Shown here one piece after another: positions 1 through 8,830 of a stretch of 64,000 nt of DNA; within the stretch, counting starts at the first letter, position 1, and every line of letters starts with the position of its first letter. Source of the DNA: Pseudomonadota bacterium (GTDB taxonomy: Bacteria > Pseudomonadota > Gammaproteobacteria > Xanthomonadales > Xanthomonadaceae); NCBI GenBank assembly GCA_018242425.1, contig JAFEBX010000011.1, positions 389,134 to 453,133 of the forward strand, given 5' to 3'. The notes beneath the pieces are model-generated. The model was not told the origin of the DNA. It saw nothing but the letters and a program-made list of their open reading frames with translations, and searched no databases. The position numbers were made by a program, and so were the translations under genes.

Positions 1-869
1 ACTACGACATCCCCTACGACACCGAAAGCTACGTCCACCGCATCGGCCGCACCGGCCGCGCCGGGCGCAGCGGCGAAGCGATTTTGTTCGTCACCCCGCG
101 CGAGCGCGGCATGCTGCGCGCGATCGAGCGCGCGACGCGCCAGCCGATCGAGCAGATGCAGTTGCCGACCGTGGCGACCGTCAACGAACGCCGCGTCGGC
201 AAGTTCTACGACCGCATCCAGGCCCAGCTGGAAAACGCCAGCCTGCCGAGCTACCGCGACCTGCTGGAAACCTTCGAGCGCGAGCGCAACGTGCCGATGG
301 CCGACATCGCCGCCGTGCTTGCCCATCTGGTGCAGGGCAAGACGCCGTTGCTGCTCGATATCCGCGACGTGCCGGAAGCACCGCCGGAACGCAAGTTCGA
401 GCCGCGTGGCGATCGCCCGCAGCGCGGCGAGCGTTTCGAGCGCAGCGAGCGTCCGGAACGTGGTGAACGTCCCGAGCGCGCACCGCGCGAGCGTGCCGCG
501 CCGCGTCCAGTGGGCGACGACGCCGGCATGGTCACCTATCGCATCGACGTTGGTCATTCGCACCGCATCAAGCCGGGCAACATCGTCGGCGCGATCGCCA
601 ACGAAGCCGAGCTGGATGCGCGCCACATCGGCCGCGTCGATATTCGTGACGACTATTCGCTGGTCGACCTGCCGGAAGGCATGCCGCCGGAACTGCTCTC
701 CCACCTCAAGAAGGTGCGCGTCGGTGGCCAGCAGTTGAAGATGCGCCTCGCCGAGGACAGCGACATCGACGCACCGGTGCGCAAGCGCCCGGCATTCAAG
801 AAGGAAGGCGGCTTCGGCAAGAAGCCGTCGTTCGGCGCACCGCGCAAGCCGCGTTTCCCGCGCGAGTAA
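1..869 (+). CDS. DEAD-box ATP-dependent RNA helicase, C-terminal part (5' end outside window)
   Basis: The reading frame is open from position 3 and runs from before the window, so only the C-terminal part is present. It begins inside helicase domain 2 with motif VI ([11 protein letters not shown]), which binds ATP and RNA. A linker rich in Arg, Glu and Gly follows (many RxER/RGER steps, roughly positions 405-510). Next comes a DbpA/CsdA-type RNA-binding module containing [20 protein letters not shown] and then a basic Lys/Arg/Phe tail. This architecture fits the DeaD/CsdA cold-shock helicases, which remodel RNA in ribosome assembly and mRNA decay. The exact subfamily (DeaD, DbpA or RhlE-like) cannot be fixed without the N-terminus. 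Confidence 0.93.
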   Translation, partial: YDIPYDTESYVHRIGRTGRAGRSGEAILFVTPRERGMLRAIERATRQPIEQMQLPTVATVNERRVGKFYDRIQAQLENASLPSYRDLLETFERERNVPMADIAAVLAHLVQGKTPLLLDIRDVPEAPPERKFEPRGDRPQRGERFERSERPERGERPERAPRERAAPRPVGDDAGMVTYRIDVGHSHRIKPGNIVGAIANEAELDARHIGRVDIRDDYSLVDLPEGMPPELLSHLKKVRVGGQQLKMRLAEDSDIDAPVRKRPAFKKEGGFGKKPSFGAPRKPRFPRE

Positions 870-878
870 TCGCGTCCG

Positions 879-1076
879 TCAGTGCATCCCCGCATTCGCG
901 GGGATGTATGCGTGGAGATCGGGGAACGGCAGGCCGAACGCCTGCGCGAACAGCCAGTACGCCACCAGCGCCATCGAGACATAGAGCGCGAGCTTGGCCA
1001 CGAAGCCGACGACCTTGAGCGCGAGCCAGACCAGCACGATCAGGATGACGATCCCGACCACCATCGTCGTCGTCAT
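879..1076 (-). CDS. Small hydrophobic membrane protein, unknown function
   Basis: This encodes 65 residues with two closely spaced hydrophobic stretches: about residues 4-22 (VVGIVILIVLVWLALKVVG) and 26-48. It is probably an inner-membrane hairpin protein. The ATG overlaps the stop of the upstream trhO gene as ATGA, which argues for translation coupled to trhO. The last ten or so residues (YIPANAGMH) are written by a REP-like hairpin at 885-906, so the original C-terminus may have been shorter. I do not recognise a family. Confidence 0.6.
   Translation of the reverse strand: MTTTMVVGIVILIVLVWLALKVVGFVAKLALYVSMALVAYWLFAQAFGLPFPDLHAYIPANAGMH
885..906. repeat. REP-like perfect hairpin between convergent genes
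   Basis: CATCCCCGC-ATTC-GCGGGGATG is a perfect 9 bp stem with a 4-base loop. It sits 16 bases after the helicase stop and inside the 3' end of the leftward small membrane protein gene. No T-run follows on either strand, so it resembles a dispersed REP-type palindrome more than a classical terminator, though it could still protect mRNA 3' ends or weaken read-through. Confidence 0.6.
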
Positions 1077-1831
1077 GCCGATGCCTCCACTGCGGCATCG
1101 CGCAAGGGCTTGAGCGCGGGATCGAGGGCGATGCGCTCGTCGAAGACGAAGCAGCCGCCGTCGTAACCATCACCGCCGACGTCCTCGAAGTAGCGCAGGA
1201 TCCCGCCTTCGAGTTGGTAGACGTGGTCGATGCCGGCATCATGCAGCCACGGCGCTGCCTTTTCGCAACGCACGCCACCGGTGCAGAAACTCACCACGGT
1301 CGCATCGGCGAGTTGTCCGCGCACGCCATCGATGGCAGCGGGCAGATCGTTGAAATTGTCGATCGGCAGCGTCACCGCATCATGGAAAGTGCCGTAACCG
1401 ACCTCTTCCCGGTTGCGGGTATCGAGCATGACAACGCGGCGGCCGTCATCATCGCGGCCGGCACGCAGCCAGCGCGCGAGATCCTTCGCTTCGACTGCCG
1501 GCGCACGCTGCGCACCGACTGCGGCTTGGCGCCCGGCGAAGGCGATGATTTCCTGCTTGCGCTTGACCTTCAGTTTCGCGAACGGCACGTGCCGGCTCCA
1601 GCTGCGCTTGGCCTCGAGACCGGCGAAGCGCTCGTCTTCCTGCAGCGCGACAAGAAACCCTTCGACACCGGATTGGGTGCCGGCGAGGAAGATGTTGATG
1701 CCTTCCGGCGCCACCAGCACGGTGCCGCGCAATTCCCGTGCTTCCGCAAGCGCGCGCACATGCGCGATCACGGCGTCGACATCGGCGATGTCGACAAAAC
1801 GATAGGCGGCGATATTGAGCACGGCATCCAT
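1073..1831 (-). CDS. trhO: tRNA uridine(34) 5-hydroxylase TrhO (rhodanese-like, UPF0176)
   Basis: This encodes 252 residues. TrhO proteins (formerly YceA/UPF0176) catalyse oxygen-dependent 5-hydroxylation of U34 in tRNAs carrying cmo5U or mcmo5U precursors. The N-terminal half holds the family motif LRGTVLVAPEGINIFLAG. The C-terminal rhodanese domain carries the loop FCTGGVRCEKA with the conserved Cys at residue 183. The start at MDAVLNIAAYRF gives the usual family length; the frame stays open further upstream but that extension overlaps the neighbouring membrane gene and has no similarity I recognise. The gene lies in a leftward cluster with an M1 peptidase and a DMT protein, and its stop overlaps the next start. 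Confidence 0.92.
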   Translation of the reverse strand: MDAVLNIAAYRFVDIADVDAVIAHVRALAEARELRGTVLVAPEGINIFLAGTQSGVEGFLVALQEDERFAGLEAKRSWSRHVPFAKLKVKRKQEIIAFAGRQAAVGAQRAPAVEAKDLARWLRAGRDDDGRRVVMLDTRNREEVGYGTFHDAVTLPIDNFNDLPAAIDGVRGQLADATVVSFCTGGVRCEKAAPWLHDAGIDHVYQLEGGILRYFEDVGGDGYDGGCFVFDERIALDPALKPLRDAAVEASA

Positions 1832-1857
1832 GCCGGCAATTTTACCGCGAACCACCG

Positions 1858-2223
1858 TCAGGCCTGGCGCCCTCCGGCAAACGTGAACGCCACCGCAGCC
1901 AGCACGCAGGCGAAGGCCGCGGCGTGGTTCCAGCGCAGGCGCTCGCCGAACATCAGCCAGGCGAAGACCACGAATACCACCAGGGTGATGCATTCCTGCA
2001 GGATCTTCAGCTGGAACAGGCTCAGCACCCCGGAACCGATGCGGTTGCCGGGCACCTGGAAGCAGTATTCGAAGAACGCCAGGCCCCAGCTCGCGAGGAT
2101 GGCGATCCACAACGGACTGCCCTTGAACTTCAGGTGCCCGTACCACGCCAGGTTCATGAAGACGTTGGAGACGGTCAGCAGCGCCAGGAAGCGCAAGACC
2201 GCGGGCGAGGCCAACGCATTCAT
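1858..2223 (-). CDS. DMT-family small membrane protein (DUF486)
   Basis: This encodes 121 residues with four hydrophobic segments (about 7-27, 35-52, 67-87 and 96-114). Family features seen are NVFMNLAWYGHLKF near the N-terminus and FQLKILQECITL in the third segment, as in DUF486 proteins of the drug/metabolite transporter superfamily. Substrate is unknown. The start ATG overlaps the TGA of the upstream M1 peptidase gene by four bases (ATGA), so the two are probably translationally coupled. Confidence 0.85.
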   Translation of the reverse strand: MNALASPAVLRFLALLTVSNVFMNLAWYGHLKFKGSPLWIAILASWGLAFFEYCFQVPGNRIGSGVLSLFQLKILQECITLVVFVVFAWLMFGERLRWNHAAAFACVLAAVAFTFAGGRQA

Positions 2224-3932
2224 TGCTTGCCCTGCTTCGCTTTCTCCGCCGCGGCCTTGGTGCGCGCGGCCGCATCGGCCTTCCACACCGCGATTTCCGG
2301 CGCGTCGCGCAGGACCATGTTGTCGGGATCGACGGTATAGCTCTCGTTGGCGGCGATCGCGACTTCACCGCGACCATTCGTCATCGGCACGCGCACCCTG
2401 CGTTCGCCAACGCGCACTTCCACCGGCAGCGGGAACGGGCGATCGCCATCGGTGGTCCAGCGCAGCTTCAACTTGCCGCCAGCGCGCTCAACGTCGAGGC
2501 GCGGCATCACCGCGCTGTGCAGGTAGACGTCGAAGAACCAGTTCCAGTCCTTGCCGGTGATGCGGTTCACCGCGTCGACGTAGTCCTTGCTGGCGGCGTA
2601 ACGCGGCTTGAAGTTGCCCGGCTTGGGATCGAGGCGTCCGTACACCAGCATCCGCATCGATGCGCGGAAGGCGCGATCTCCGATCTGGTGGCGCAAGGTA
2701 TGGAGGATCCACGCCCCCTTGTAATAGACATCGGTGCCCGGATCGATCGCGTCGGATTCCGCGGTGCCGTTCGGGCGGCTGTGGCCGCTCACCATCGGGA
2801 ATTTTCCGGCGATCAGGCCGCGCTGGCGCAGCATCTCGGCGTCGTAGTACATATGACCGCGCAGCCACTCCAGATACAGCGGCTGCATGTACATCGCGAA
2901 GCCTTCGTGCAGCCAGAAATCGTCGTAGTCGGCATTGGTCATCTGGTTGCCGAACCACTCGTGGGCGAACTCGTGCTGCATCAGCCAGTCGTAGCCGTTG
3001 ATATCCTTCTTGTAGTCGTTGCCATAGGCATTGATGGTCTGGTGTTCCATGCCGAGATGCGGCGTCTCGACCACGCCTACCTTGTCGTCGCTCCACGGAT
3101 AGGGACCGACGACTTCCTCGAAGAAATCGAGCATCTTCGGCAGTTCGGCGTAGAGGCCCTCGGCCTTGCCGCGATTGCCACGCAGATAATAGAAGTCCAT
3201 CGGCATGGTGTTGCCGTAGCGACTGCGGTATTCGCTCTGCAACAGTTCGTACGGACCGATGTTGAGCGCGATGGCATAAGTATCCGGCTGGCGCGCCGAC
3301 CAATTCCATGTCCACGTCTTGTCATTCTTGTCGACGCCGAGCAAACGGCCATTGCTTGCGGCGGTCAATCCGGCGGGCACGGTGATGTGCTGGATCACCC
3401 GCAATGGCTTGCCCATCGGATGATCGATGCACGGCCACAACAGGTCGCAGCCCTCGCCTTCCACCGCCGTCGCCACCCACGGCTCTCCGGTCGGCGCGGT
3501 CGCCCAGACGATGCCGCCATCCCACGGCGCGCGCTTCGCCACCAGCGGCTTGCCGTCATAACGGATGTGCACCTTGAAGCTGCCGCCCGCCGCAATCGGC
3601 TTCGGCAATGCGAATTCGATGCGGCCTTCATTGTTCGGATGATCCTTCGCCGCCAGCGCGATGCCATCGACATCGAACGCCGAGATCGCATAGCGCGGAT
3701 CGAATTCCAGCGCGAAACGCGACAGCGGCGACTTCGCGCGGAAGGTCAGCGTGGCATCTCCACCCAATGATTTCGCCGCGGGATCGACGCTGAACGCGAG
3801 GTCCGCCTGCTCGAACACCACCGCCTTCTGTTCCGGACTCATTCCGAGGCCCGAAGTCATGGTGTGGTCTGCGGCCGCGGCGATGCCGGCGACGGCAAGC
3901 AGCGGAAGGCACAGCATCCTGGATGCGGTCAT
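2220..3932 (-). CDS. M1 family zinc metallopeptidase, exported
   Basis: This encodes 570 residues with a signal peptide (MTASRMLCLPLLAVAGIAAA). The zinc site of gluzincins is complete: H320-E-x-x-H324 in QHEFAHEWFGN and the third ligand E343 in WLHEGFAMY. The substrate-binding GxMEN-like motif appears as GMEHQT at about 294-299. The N-terminal beta domain precedes the catalytic domain, and the protein ends with a short beta-sandwich instead of the long ERAP-type C-terminal domain. A periplasmic aminopeptidase that trims peptides is the likely role. It is first in a leftward cluster with the DMT protein, TrhO and a small protein. Confidence 0.92.
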   Translation of the reverse strand: MTASRMLCLPLLAVAGIAAAADHTMTSGLGMSPEQKAVVFEQADLAFSVDPAAKSLGGDATLTFRAKSPLSRFALEFDPRYAISAFDVDGIALAAKDHPNNEGRIEFALPKPIAAGGSFKVHIRYDGKPLVAKRAPWDGGIVWATAPTGEPWVATAVEGEGCDLLWPCIDHPMGKPLRVIQHITVPAGLTAASNGRLLGVDKNDKTWTWNWSARQPDTYAIALNIGPYELLQSEYRSRYGNTMPMDFYYLRGNRGKAEGLYAELPKMLDFFEEVVGPYPWSDDKVGVVETPHLGMEHQTINAYGNDYKKDINGYDWLMQHEFAHEWFGNQMTNADYDDFWLHEGFAMYMQPLYLEWLRGHMYYDAEMLRQRGLIAGKFPMVSGHSRPNGTAESDAIDPGTDVYYKGAWILHTLRHQIGDRAFRASMRMLVYGRLDPKPGNFKPRYAASKDYVDAVNRITGKDWNWFFDVYLHSAVMPRLDVERAGGKLKLRWTTDGDRPFPLPVEVRVGERRVRVPMTNGRGEVAIAANESYTVDPDNMVLRDAPEIAVWKADAAARTKAAAEKAKQGKQ

Positions 3933-4045
3933 GGCACGCCTCTTTCACATGGAAACGACATGGTAGCCGAGCGCGGCGACGTCTTCGCCTCGTCTTCGCA
4001 CCGGCTCGGCATAATCGGTTGGCAAGCCTGTCGCGGGATCGATCC

Positions 4046-4483
4046 ATGGATGCTATCGGACCTATTCTCCTCGCCGAAGACACCATAATCGATGCGGAAA
4101 TGACCATCGGCGCGCTGCACGAGGCACAGCTGGTCAATCCGATCGTCCACGTCAACGACGGCGTCGAGGCACTCGACTACCTGCATCGCTGCGGGCGCTA
4201 TGCCGGGCGTGCGGGCGACGATCCGGCGCTGGTCCTGCTCGACATCCACATGCCGCGCATGACCGGCCTTGAGGTGCTGCACGCGCTGCGCCTGGAAGAC
4301 GGATTCCGCCACCTGCCGGTGGTGATCCTGTCCTCGTCATCGGAAGAGGTCGAACTCGCGCGCGACCACAATCCGGGCGCGAACGCCTACGTGGTCAAAC
4401 CGCGTGATCTCGATCGCTACTTCGACATCGTCGGCACCATCGGCAAGCTCTGGGGTACTCTCGCGCCAACACCCGGCCACTGA
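4046..4483 (+). CDS. Receiver-only response regulator (Rcp1-like)
   Basis: This encodes 145 residues made of a single receiver domain. The N-terminal acidic pair is in LLAEDTIID, the phospho-acceptor Asp is in LVLLDIHMPRMTG, the switch Ser/Thr region is VVILSSSS and the conserved Lys is in YVVKPRDL. There is no output domain, so it should act by protein contact, as Rcp1/CheY-type regulators do. The start at MDAIGPILLAED was chosen because the receiver fold begins at once; the open frame upstream has no domain. No kinase gene is in view. A second receiver gene follows 20 bases downstream. Confidence 0.9.
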   Translation: MDAIGPILLAEDTIIDAEMTIGALHEAQLVNPIVHVNDGVEALDYLHRCGRYAGRAGDDPALVLLDIHMPRMTGLEVLHALRLEDGFRHLPVVILSSSSEEVELARDHNPGANAYVVKPRDLDRYFDIVGTIGKLWGTLAPTPGH

Positions 4484-4503
4484 ACCAGGCGCATACCGTT
4501 TTC

Positions 4504-4875
4504 ATGCACATCCTTTTGATCGAGGACATGGACAGCGACGCCGAGCTGATCCGCCTGGAATTGCTGGGCGAATGGCCGGCACTGCAATTCGATTGGGCGA
4601 GCACGCGGCAGGCCTTGTCGCAGGCCTTGGCGAAACCGGCGCCCGACCTGATCCTGTGCGATTCACGCCTCCCCGGACTGCACGGCGCGGACATCCTCGA
4701 GCTCGCCGCCACGGCGTGGCCCGGGACGCCATTGGTGTTCTGCGTCGGCTCGCCGCATGGCGATCCGATCCTGCAGCCAGTGCTGTCGCGCGCGGCTGGA
4801 TTGGTCGACAAGAACAGGCTGCAAACGCTGGTGCCGACCATCAAGCGGGTGATGGCGGCACTGCGCCCGGATTGA
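4504..4875 (+). CDS. Second receiver-only response regulator, divergent
   Basis: This encodes 123 residues, again a lone receiver domain: MHILLIEDMDSDAE gives the acidic pocket, DLILCDSRLPGLHG the phospho-acceptor Asp, and AGLVDKNRL the conserved Lys. The usual hydrophobic-Thr/Ser switch stretch is altered to LVFCVGSPHGD, so phosphorylation signalling may be atypical. It lies 20 bases after the first receiver gene and is probably co-transcribed with it. The two may form a short phosphorelay or share an orphan hybrid kinase elsewhere; that is inference. Confidence 0.85.
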   Translation: MHILLIEDMDSDAELIRLELLGEWPALQFDWASTRQALSQALAKPAPDLILCDSRLPGLHGADILELAATAWPGTPLVFCVGSPHGDPILQPVLSRAAGLVDKNRLQTLVPTIKRVMAALRPD

Positions 4876-4881
4876 CCGGTC

Positions 4882-5787
4882 TTATTCCGTCGAAACGCTG
4901 GCGCCGTTGCCGCCGCAGAATTGCGCCCGGTACTGCATCGCCTTCGGCATCAACCGCTGCAGGTCGGCGATGCGGGTGCCGGCGCTCGGGTGGGTCGATG
5001 CATATTCCGGCGGCGCGTTGCCGCCTTCGGACTGTTCCATGCGCTGCCATAGCGGGATCGCCTGCTGCGGATCGAAGCAGGCGGCGGCCGCCAACATCAG
5101 GCCCATTTCGTCAGCCTGGCTTTCCTGCTTGCGCGCATACGGCAATTGCGACGTCACGCCATAGGCCGAGAACACCGCATTCTGCAATTGCGGATCGATG
5201 CCGCTGACCGCGCCGGCCATCGCGCCAAGCTTCTCGAGGTTTTGTCGCGTCATGCGCTGCGCGCCATGGCGCAACAAGGCATGGGTGATTTCATGGCCGA
5301 GCACCACCGCGATCGCATCGGCGTTCTGCGCCACCGGGATCAGGCCGGTATACACCGCGATCTTGCCGCCGGGCAGGCAGAAGGCATTCACTTCATCCGA
5401 CTTCAGCACGTTGACGTCCCAGCTGAAGCTCTGCTCGATGTGCGGTGATTGCAGGCCGTGCTCCTTGGCCAGCTGGTCCTCGACCGCCGGGATCACCTTG
5501 ATCAGGCGGGCGGCGACCGCGCGCACCTGCTGCGCAAGCTGCGAATTGGGATCGACCGGCTGTTCCTTCTGCATCACCTCTTCATAGGCCTGCAGGCCCA
5601 TCGCCGATTCCTGCTGCGGCGTGATGCTGGCATCGATATGGACCTTCTCGCCGGTCTCGGGCTGGATCTGCGCCGAGGAAAACCACTTGTACGCGCCATA
5701 CAGCGCGATCAGCAGGACGATGATCAACCGTGGGTTGAATCCGAATCCGCGTCGTTGCGGATATTGGTTTTCGGGGTCGATCTGCAT
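4882..5787 (-). CDS. M48 family zinc metallopeptidase, membrane-anchored
   Basis: This encodes 301 residues. A single N-terminal hydrophobic segment (about residues 18-34, PRLIIVLLIALYGAYKW) should anchor the protein with the catalytic domain in the periplasm. The zinc motif is HEITHALLRHG and the third ligand region is ESQADEMGL, both typical of M48 (LoiP/YcaL/BepA-like) proteases that act on outer-membrane quality control. The start codon is supported by AGGAGA eight bases upstream. It converges with the response-regulator pair and lies downstream of the SUMF1-like lipoprotein gene. Confidence 0.9.
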   Translation of the reverse strand: MQIDPENQYPQRRGFGFNPRLIIVLLIALYGAYKWFSSAQIQPETGEKVHIDASITPQQESAMGLQAYEEVMQKEQPVDPNSQLAQQVRAVAARLIKVIPAVEDQLAKEHGLQSPHIEQSFSWDVNVLKSDEVNAFCLPGGKIAVYTGLIPVAQNADAIAVVLGHEITHALLRHGAQRMTRQNLEKLGAMAGAVSGIDPQLQNAVFSAYGVTSQLPYARKQESQADEMGLMLAAAACFDPQQAIPLWQRMEQSEGGNAPPEYASTHPSAGTRIADLQRLMPKAMQYRAQFCGGNGASVSTE

Positions 5788-5813
5788 GTCGGTTCTCCTG
5801 GAATTCCCCGTTC

Positions 5814-7676
5814 TCAAAGATCGCGCGCGACCCGGAACCCGGTGCGCGCATTGGTGATGTCGCCGGCCTGCGCCACGCGCCACGACGAGCGTACCTGATT
5901 CGGCGCACCCGCCCATGATCCGCCACGCACCACGCGGCTGCGGCAGCCCGGATTGAACCACGCCGCGCCATCGGCGGGCGCACGGCGGTAACCCTGGTGC
6001 CAGCAGTCGGCGACCCATTCGCTGACATTGCCGGCAAGATCGTGAAGACCGAATGCATTCGCGGCATCGCGCGCCACCGGCGCCGGCCCCCAGTAGCCGT
6101 CGCCGTATCCACGGAAGGCATTGGCCCAGCGATGCCCGCTCGGCGAGACATCGAGCGCGCCGGTCAGGTTGCCCGCGCCCGGCGGCGGTGCGCCATCGCC
6201 CCACGGGAATTTCCCCGTACCGCCTGCGCGCAAGGCGTATTCGAATTCGGCCTCGGTCGGCAGGTGGTAGGCGCGCCCGGTCTGGGTGCGCAGCCAGTCG
6301 ATGTAGGCCTCGGCGTCGCGCACGTCGAGATGCAGCACCGGCAAATCGCCGCGTGCCGGCTGGCCGGCGTAATCGTCGCGCCAGCTCACGCCACTGCGAC
6401 GGGCGAAATTGCCGCTGCGTTCGTCGTAGACGATCGAATTGCCGCGGCGCTCGGCGCGCGTGCGATAGCCCGTGGCAGCCACGAAGCGCGCGTAGTCGTC
6501 GACGCGCACTTCGGTTTGACCCAGGGCGAAGCCGCGCATGAAGGTCACCCGGTGCGCCGGCGACTCCGCCTTGCTCGGACCCGGTTCATGCGGATCCGCG
6601 CCCATCATGAAACTGCCGATCGGCACCACCCGCATCAAGGGTGCGGCACCGCCGACGCGCAGGGCTTCGCTGAATTCCTGGCCGGGCGCGAATTGTCCGT
6701 AATGGGTCGCGAGGTCGATCCGCCGCGCAAGATCGGCGACCGACCCATCGTCCGTCACCGCGACCCGGCGCATTTCCAGAAGCAACGCGCGCGCCGCATC
6801 GATAGACCCGCGTTGCGAAGGATCCTGCAGGCGGATCCGCGCATCGATGTACATCGATTGCACCTGCTGAACGCGTTGCTGCTCGAAGCGTCGCCATGCC
6901 GCCGCGATGACCTGCGGATCGCCATCCGTGGCCTGCGCATGGCGCATCCACGTCACCACGTTGGCGTAATCGTGGGCATCGGCGGCAACCTGCGCCTGCG
7001 CGATCATCGCGTCGCGGGTTCGCTGCAATCCGGCGATCGCGCGCACGTCGCCGGGGCGGTTGCGCAACACCTCCCCGAAGTCGGTGCGGGCGCCAACGCC
7101 GATTTCCCCCCAGCGTCCTTCGGCGAGATCGCGTTCGCCGAGCTGCAGCAACGCGTCGAGCCCGTCCGAGGCATCGAGCCGGCCGAGATAGCGCTGGACT
7201 CCGGGATCGTTGGCGTTCGCAACACGCAGTACCGCGGCGATCTGGTGCGCTTCCGCAGCGGCGCCCGGCCAGTCGCCGGCGTTGTCGCGGATCGCGGCAT
7301 CGCCACGCGCGATCAATTGATCAATCGCACGCTGGCGCAATTCCAGCGCGTCTGCATTGGCCGGATCCGCACGCAACACTGCGAACAGCAGCGGCAACGT
7401 GGAGTCCGCGTCCTGATAAATGCGACCGCGTTGCAACTGGCGTCCGGCCGAGCGCAAGGCATCGGCGACGTTCGTGCCATCGAGTGTTGCAATCGGCGGC
7501 GTCCAGTTCAGGTTGTAATGCGAATGCTCGTCGCCACCGACGGTGACGATGCCGCGACGCAGCGCTTCGGCCGAATCGGCATCCACCTGCGACGGCGTGC
7601 GCGTACAGGCGGCCAACACAAGGCCGGCGAGGAGAATCGTCGCCCATCGCCCGGTCGCCGCCGTCGTTCGCTGCAT
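5814..7676 (-). CDS. Lipoprotein with C-terminal SUMF1/FGE-sulfatase-type domain
   Basis: This encodes 620 residues starting at MQRTTAATGRWATILLAG; an ATG six codons further upstream is also possible. A lipobox (LVLAAC) predicts lipidation and export. Residues of about 60-340 are helical and repeat-like, with TPR-like spacing and no clear motif. The C-terminal 250 residues are a formylglycine-generating-enzyme fold: YHLPTEAEFEYALR, FPWGDG, LHDLAGNVSEWVAD and VVRGGSW. The Cys pair that catalyses formylglycine formation is absent after GGSW (the segment reads AGAPNQVRSSWR), so it is probably a ligand-binding or structural relative, not an oxidase. Confidence 0.85.
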   Translation of the reverse strand: MQRTTAATGRWATILLAGLVLAACTRTPSQVDADSAEALRRGIVTVGGDEHSHYNLNWTPPIATLDGTNVADALRSAGRQLQRGRIYQDADSTLPLLFAVLRADPANADALELRQRAIDQLIARGDAAIRDNAGDWPGAAAEAHQIAAVLRVANANDPGVQRYLGRLDASDGLDALLQLGERDLAEGRWGEIGVGARTDFGEVLRNRPGDVRAIAGLQRTRDAMIAQAQVAADAHDYANVVTWMRHAQATDGDPQVIAAAWRRFEQQRVQQVQSMYIDARIRLQDPSQRGSIDAARALLLEMRRVAVTDDGSVADLARRIDLATHYGQFAPGQEFSEALRVGGAAPLMRVVPIGSFMMGADPHEPGPSKAESPAHRVTFMRGFALGQTEVRVDDYARFVAATGYRTRAERRGNSIVYDERSGNFARRSGVSWRDDYAGQPARGDLPVLHLDVRDAEAYIDWLRTQTGRAYHLPTEAEFEYALRAGGTGKFPWGDGAPPPGAGNLTGALDVSPSGHRWANAFRGYGDGYWGPAPVARDAANAFGLHDLAGNVSEWVADCWHQGYRRAPADGAAWFNPGCRSRVVRGGSWAGAPNQVRSSWRVAQAGDITNARTGFRVARDL

Positions 7677-7711
7677 TCGCGCCTCGCATCGCATTCGGCT
7701 ATTGTCACCCA

Positions 7712-8830
7712 ATGACAGAAACACACACGCCGGCCGCGGAGTGGATCCGGGATCCGGCCATCCTGCGGACGCTCCGCAGCGGCGCGGGCCCACGCATCGG
7801 CCTCGACACCGAATTCATACGTGAGCGCACCTACTGGCCCGTGCTGGCGCTGGTGCAGATCTCCACGCCGGAACGCATCCTGCTGGTCGACCCGCGCGTT
7901 CCCGGCATCCCCGAAGCGCTGCGTGAATGGCTGGACGATGCCTCGATCCTCAAGGTGATGCACAGCGCCGGCGAGGACCTGATCGCGCTGCGCCAAGCCT
8001 GCGGGGCACTGCCGGCGCCGCTGTTCGATACCCAGACCGCCGCCGCGCTGGCGGGCATGGGCGCGGGACTCGGCTACCAGTCGCTGGTGCGCGAGATCAC
8101 CGGTGTCGAATTGGCCAAGGGCGAAACCCGCACCGACTGGCTGCAACGACCGCTGACGCCGGCCCAATGCGACTACGCCGCCGACGATGTCCGCCACCTG
8201 TTCGCGCTGCACGATGCGCTGGGCGCGCGCCTGCACGCACTTGGCCGCGAGAATTGGCTGGAACAGGATTGCGCGCTGGCGATCGAACTCGCGCGCGAAC
8301 ATCACGCGGACCCGTGGCCACATCTTGGCGTGCGTGCGGCGCAGGTGCTCGATCGCCCCGCGCAGACGCGCCTGATGCGCCTGCTGCGCTGGCGCGATCG
8401 GCGCGCGGTGGAACGCGACCTGCCGCGCAACTGGGTGATCGCGCCCGAACTGGCGATCGACCTCGCACGCATCGATCCGGTCGATCGCGATGCGGTGTCG
8501 GCACTGCTGGCGCGCACGCCGAAGGCGCCGCAATCGCCGGCTGATGCCATCACCCAGGCGCTCTCCACCGCGGTTGCCGATGAAGCCGACATGCCGCTGG
8601 TGATCGATGACCGCAACCGCGATCGTCGCCAATTGCAGGCACTGCAGGCGGCCGTGGCGAAACGCAGCAGCGAACTGGGATTGCCCGATGGCGTGCTGGC
8701 ATCGCGACGCATCCTGCAGGCATGGCAGGACACCGGCGCATGGCCGGAAACGGTGAGTGCGTGGCGCCGCAGCGAACTGGATGCACTCATGGCTGCAGCA
8801 AATGCGAAGGCGGAGACGGCAAATGCGTAG
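7712..8830 (+). CDS. rnd: Ribonuclease D
   Basis: This encodes 372 residues. RNase D is a 3'-5' exoribonuclease that trims tRNA precursors and other stable RNAs. The DEDD nuclease motifs are visible: ExoI IGLDTEFIRERTYWP, ExoII around VMHSAGEDLIAL and ExoIII in CDYAADDVRHL with the conserved Tyr. One or two HRDC-type helical modules follow in the C-terminal half (for example RDLPRNWVIAPELAIDLAR). The gene is divergent from the SUMF1 lipoprotein gene, 35 bases away. Its end overlaps the start of the next lipoprotein gene by eight bases. Confidence 0.95.
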   Translation: MTETHTPAAEWIRDPAILRTLRSGAGPRIGLDTEFIRERTYWPVLALVQISTPERILLVDPRVPGIPEALREWLDDASILKVMHSAGEDLIALRQACGALPAPLFDTQTAAALAGMGAGLGYQSLVREITGVELAKGETRTDWLQRPLTPAQCDYAADDVRHLFALHDALGARLHALGRENWLEQDCALAIELAREHHADPWPHLGVRAAQVLDRPAQTRLMRLLRWRDRRAVERDLPRNWVIAPELAIDLARIDPVDRDAVSALLARTPKAPQSPADAITQALSTAVADEADMPLVIDDRNRDRRQLQALQAAVAKRSSELGLPDGVLASRRILQAWQDTGAWPETVSAWRRSELDALMAAANAKAETANA

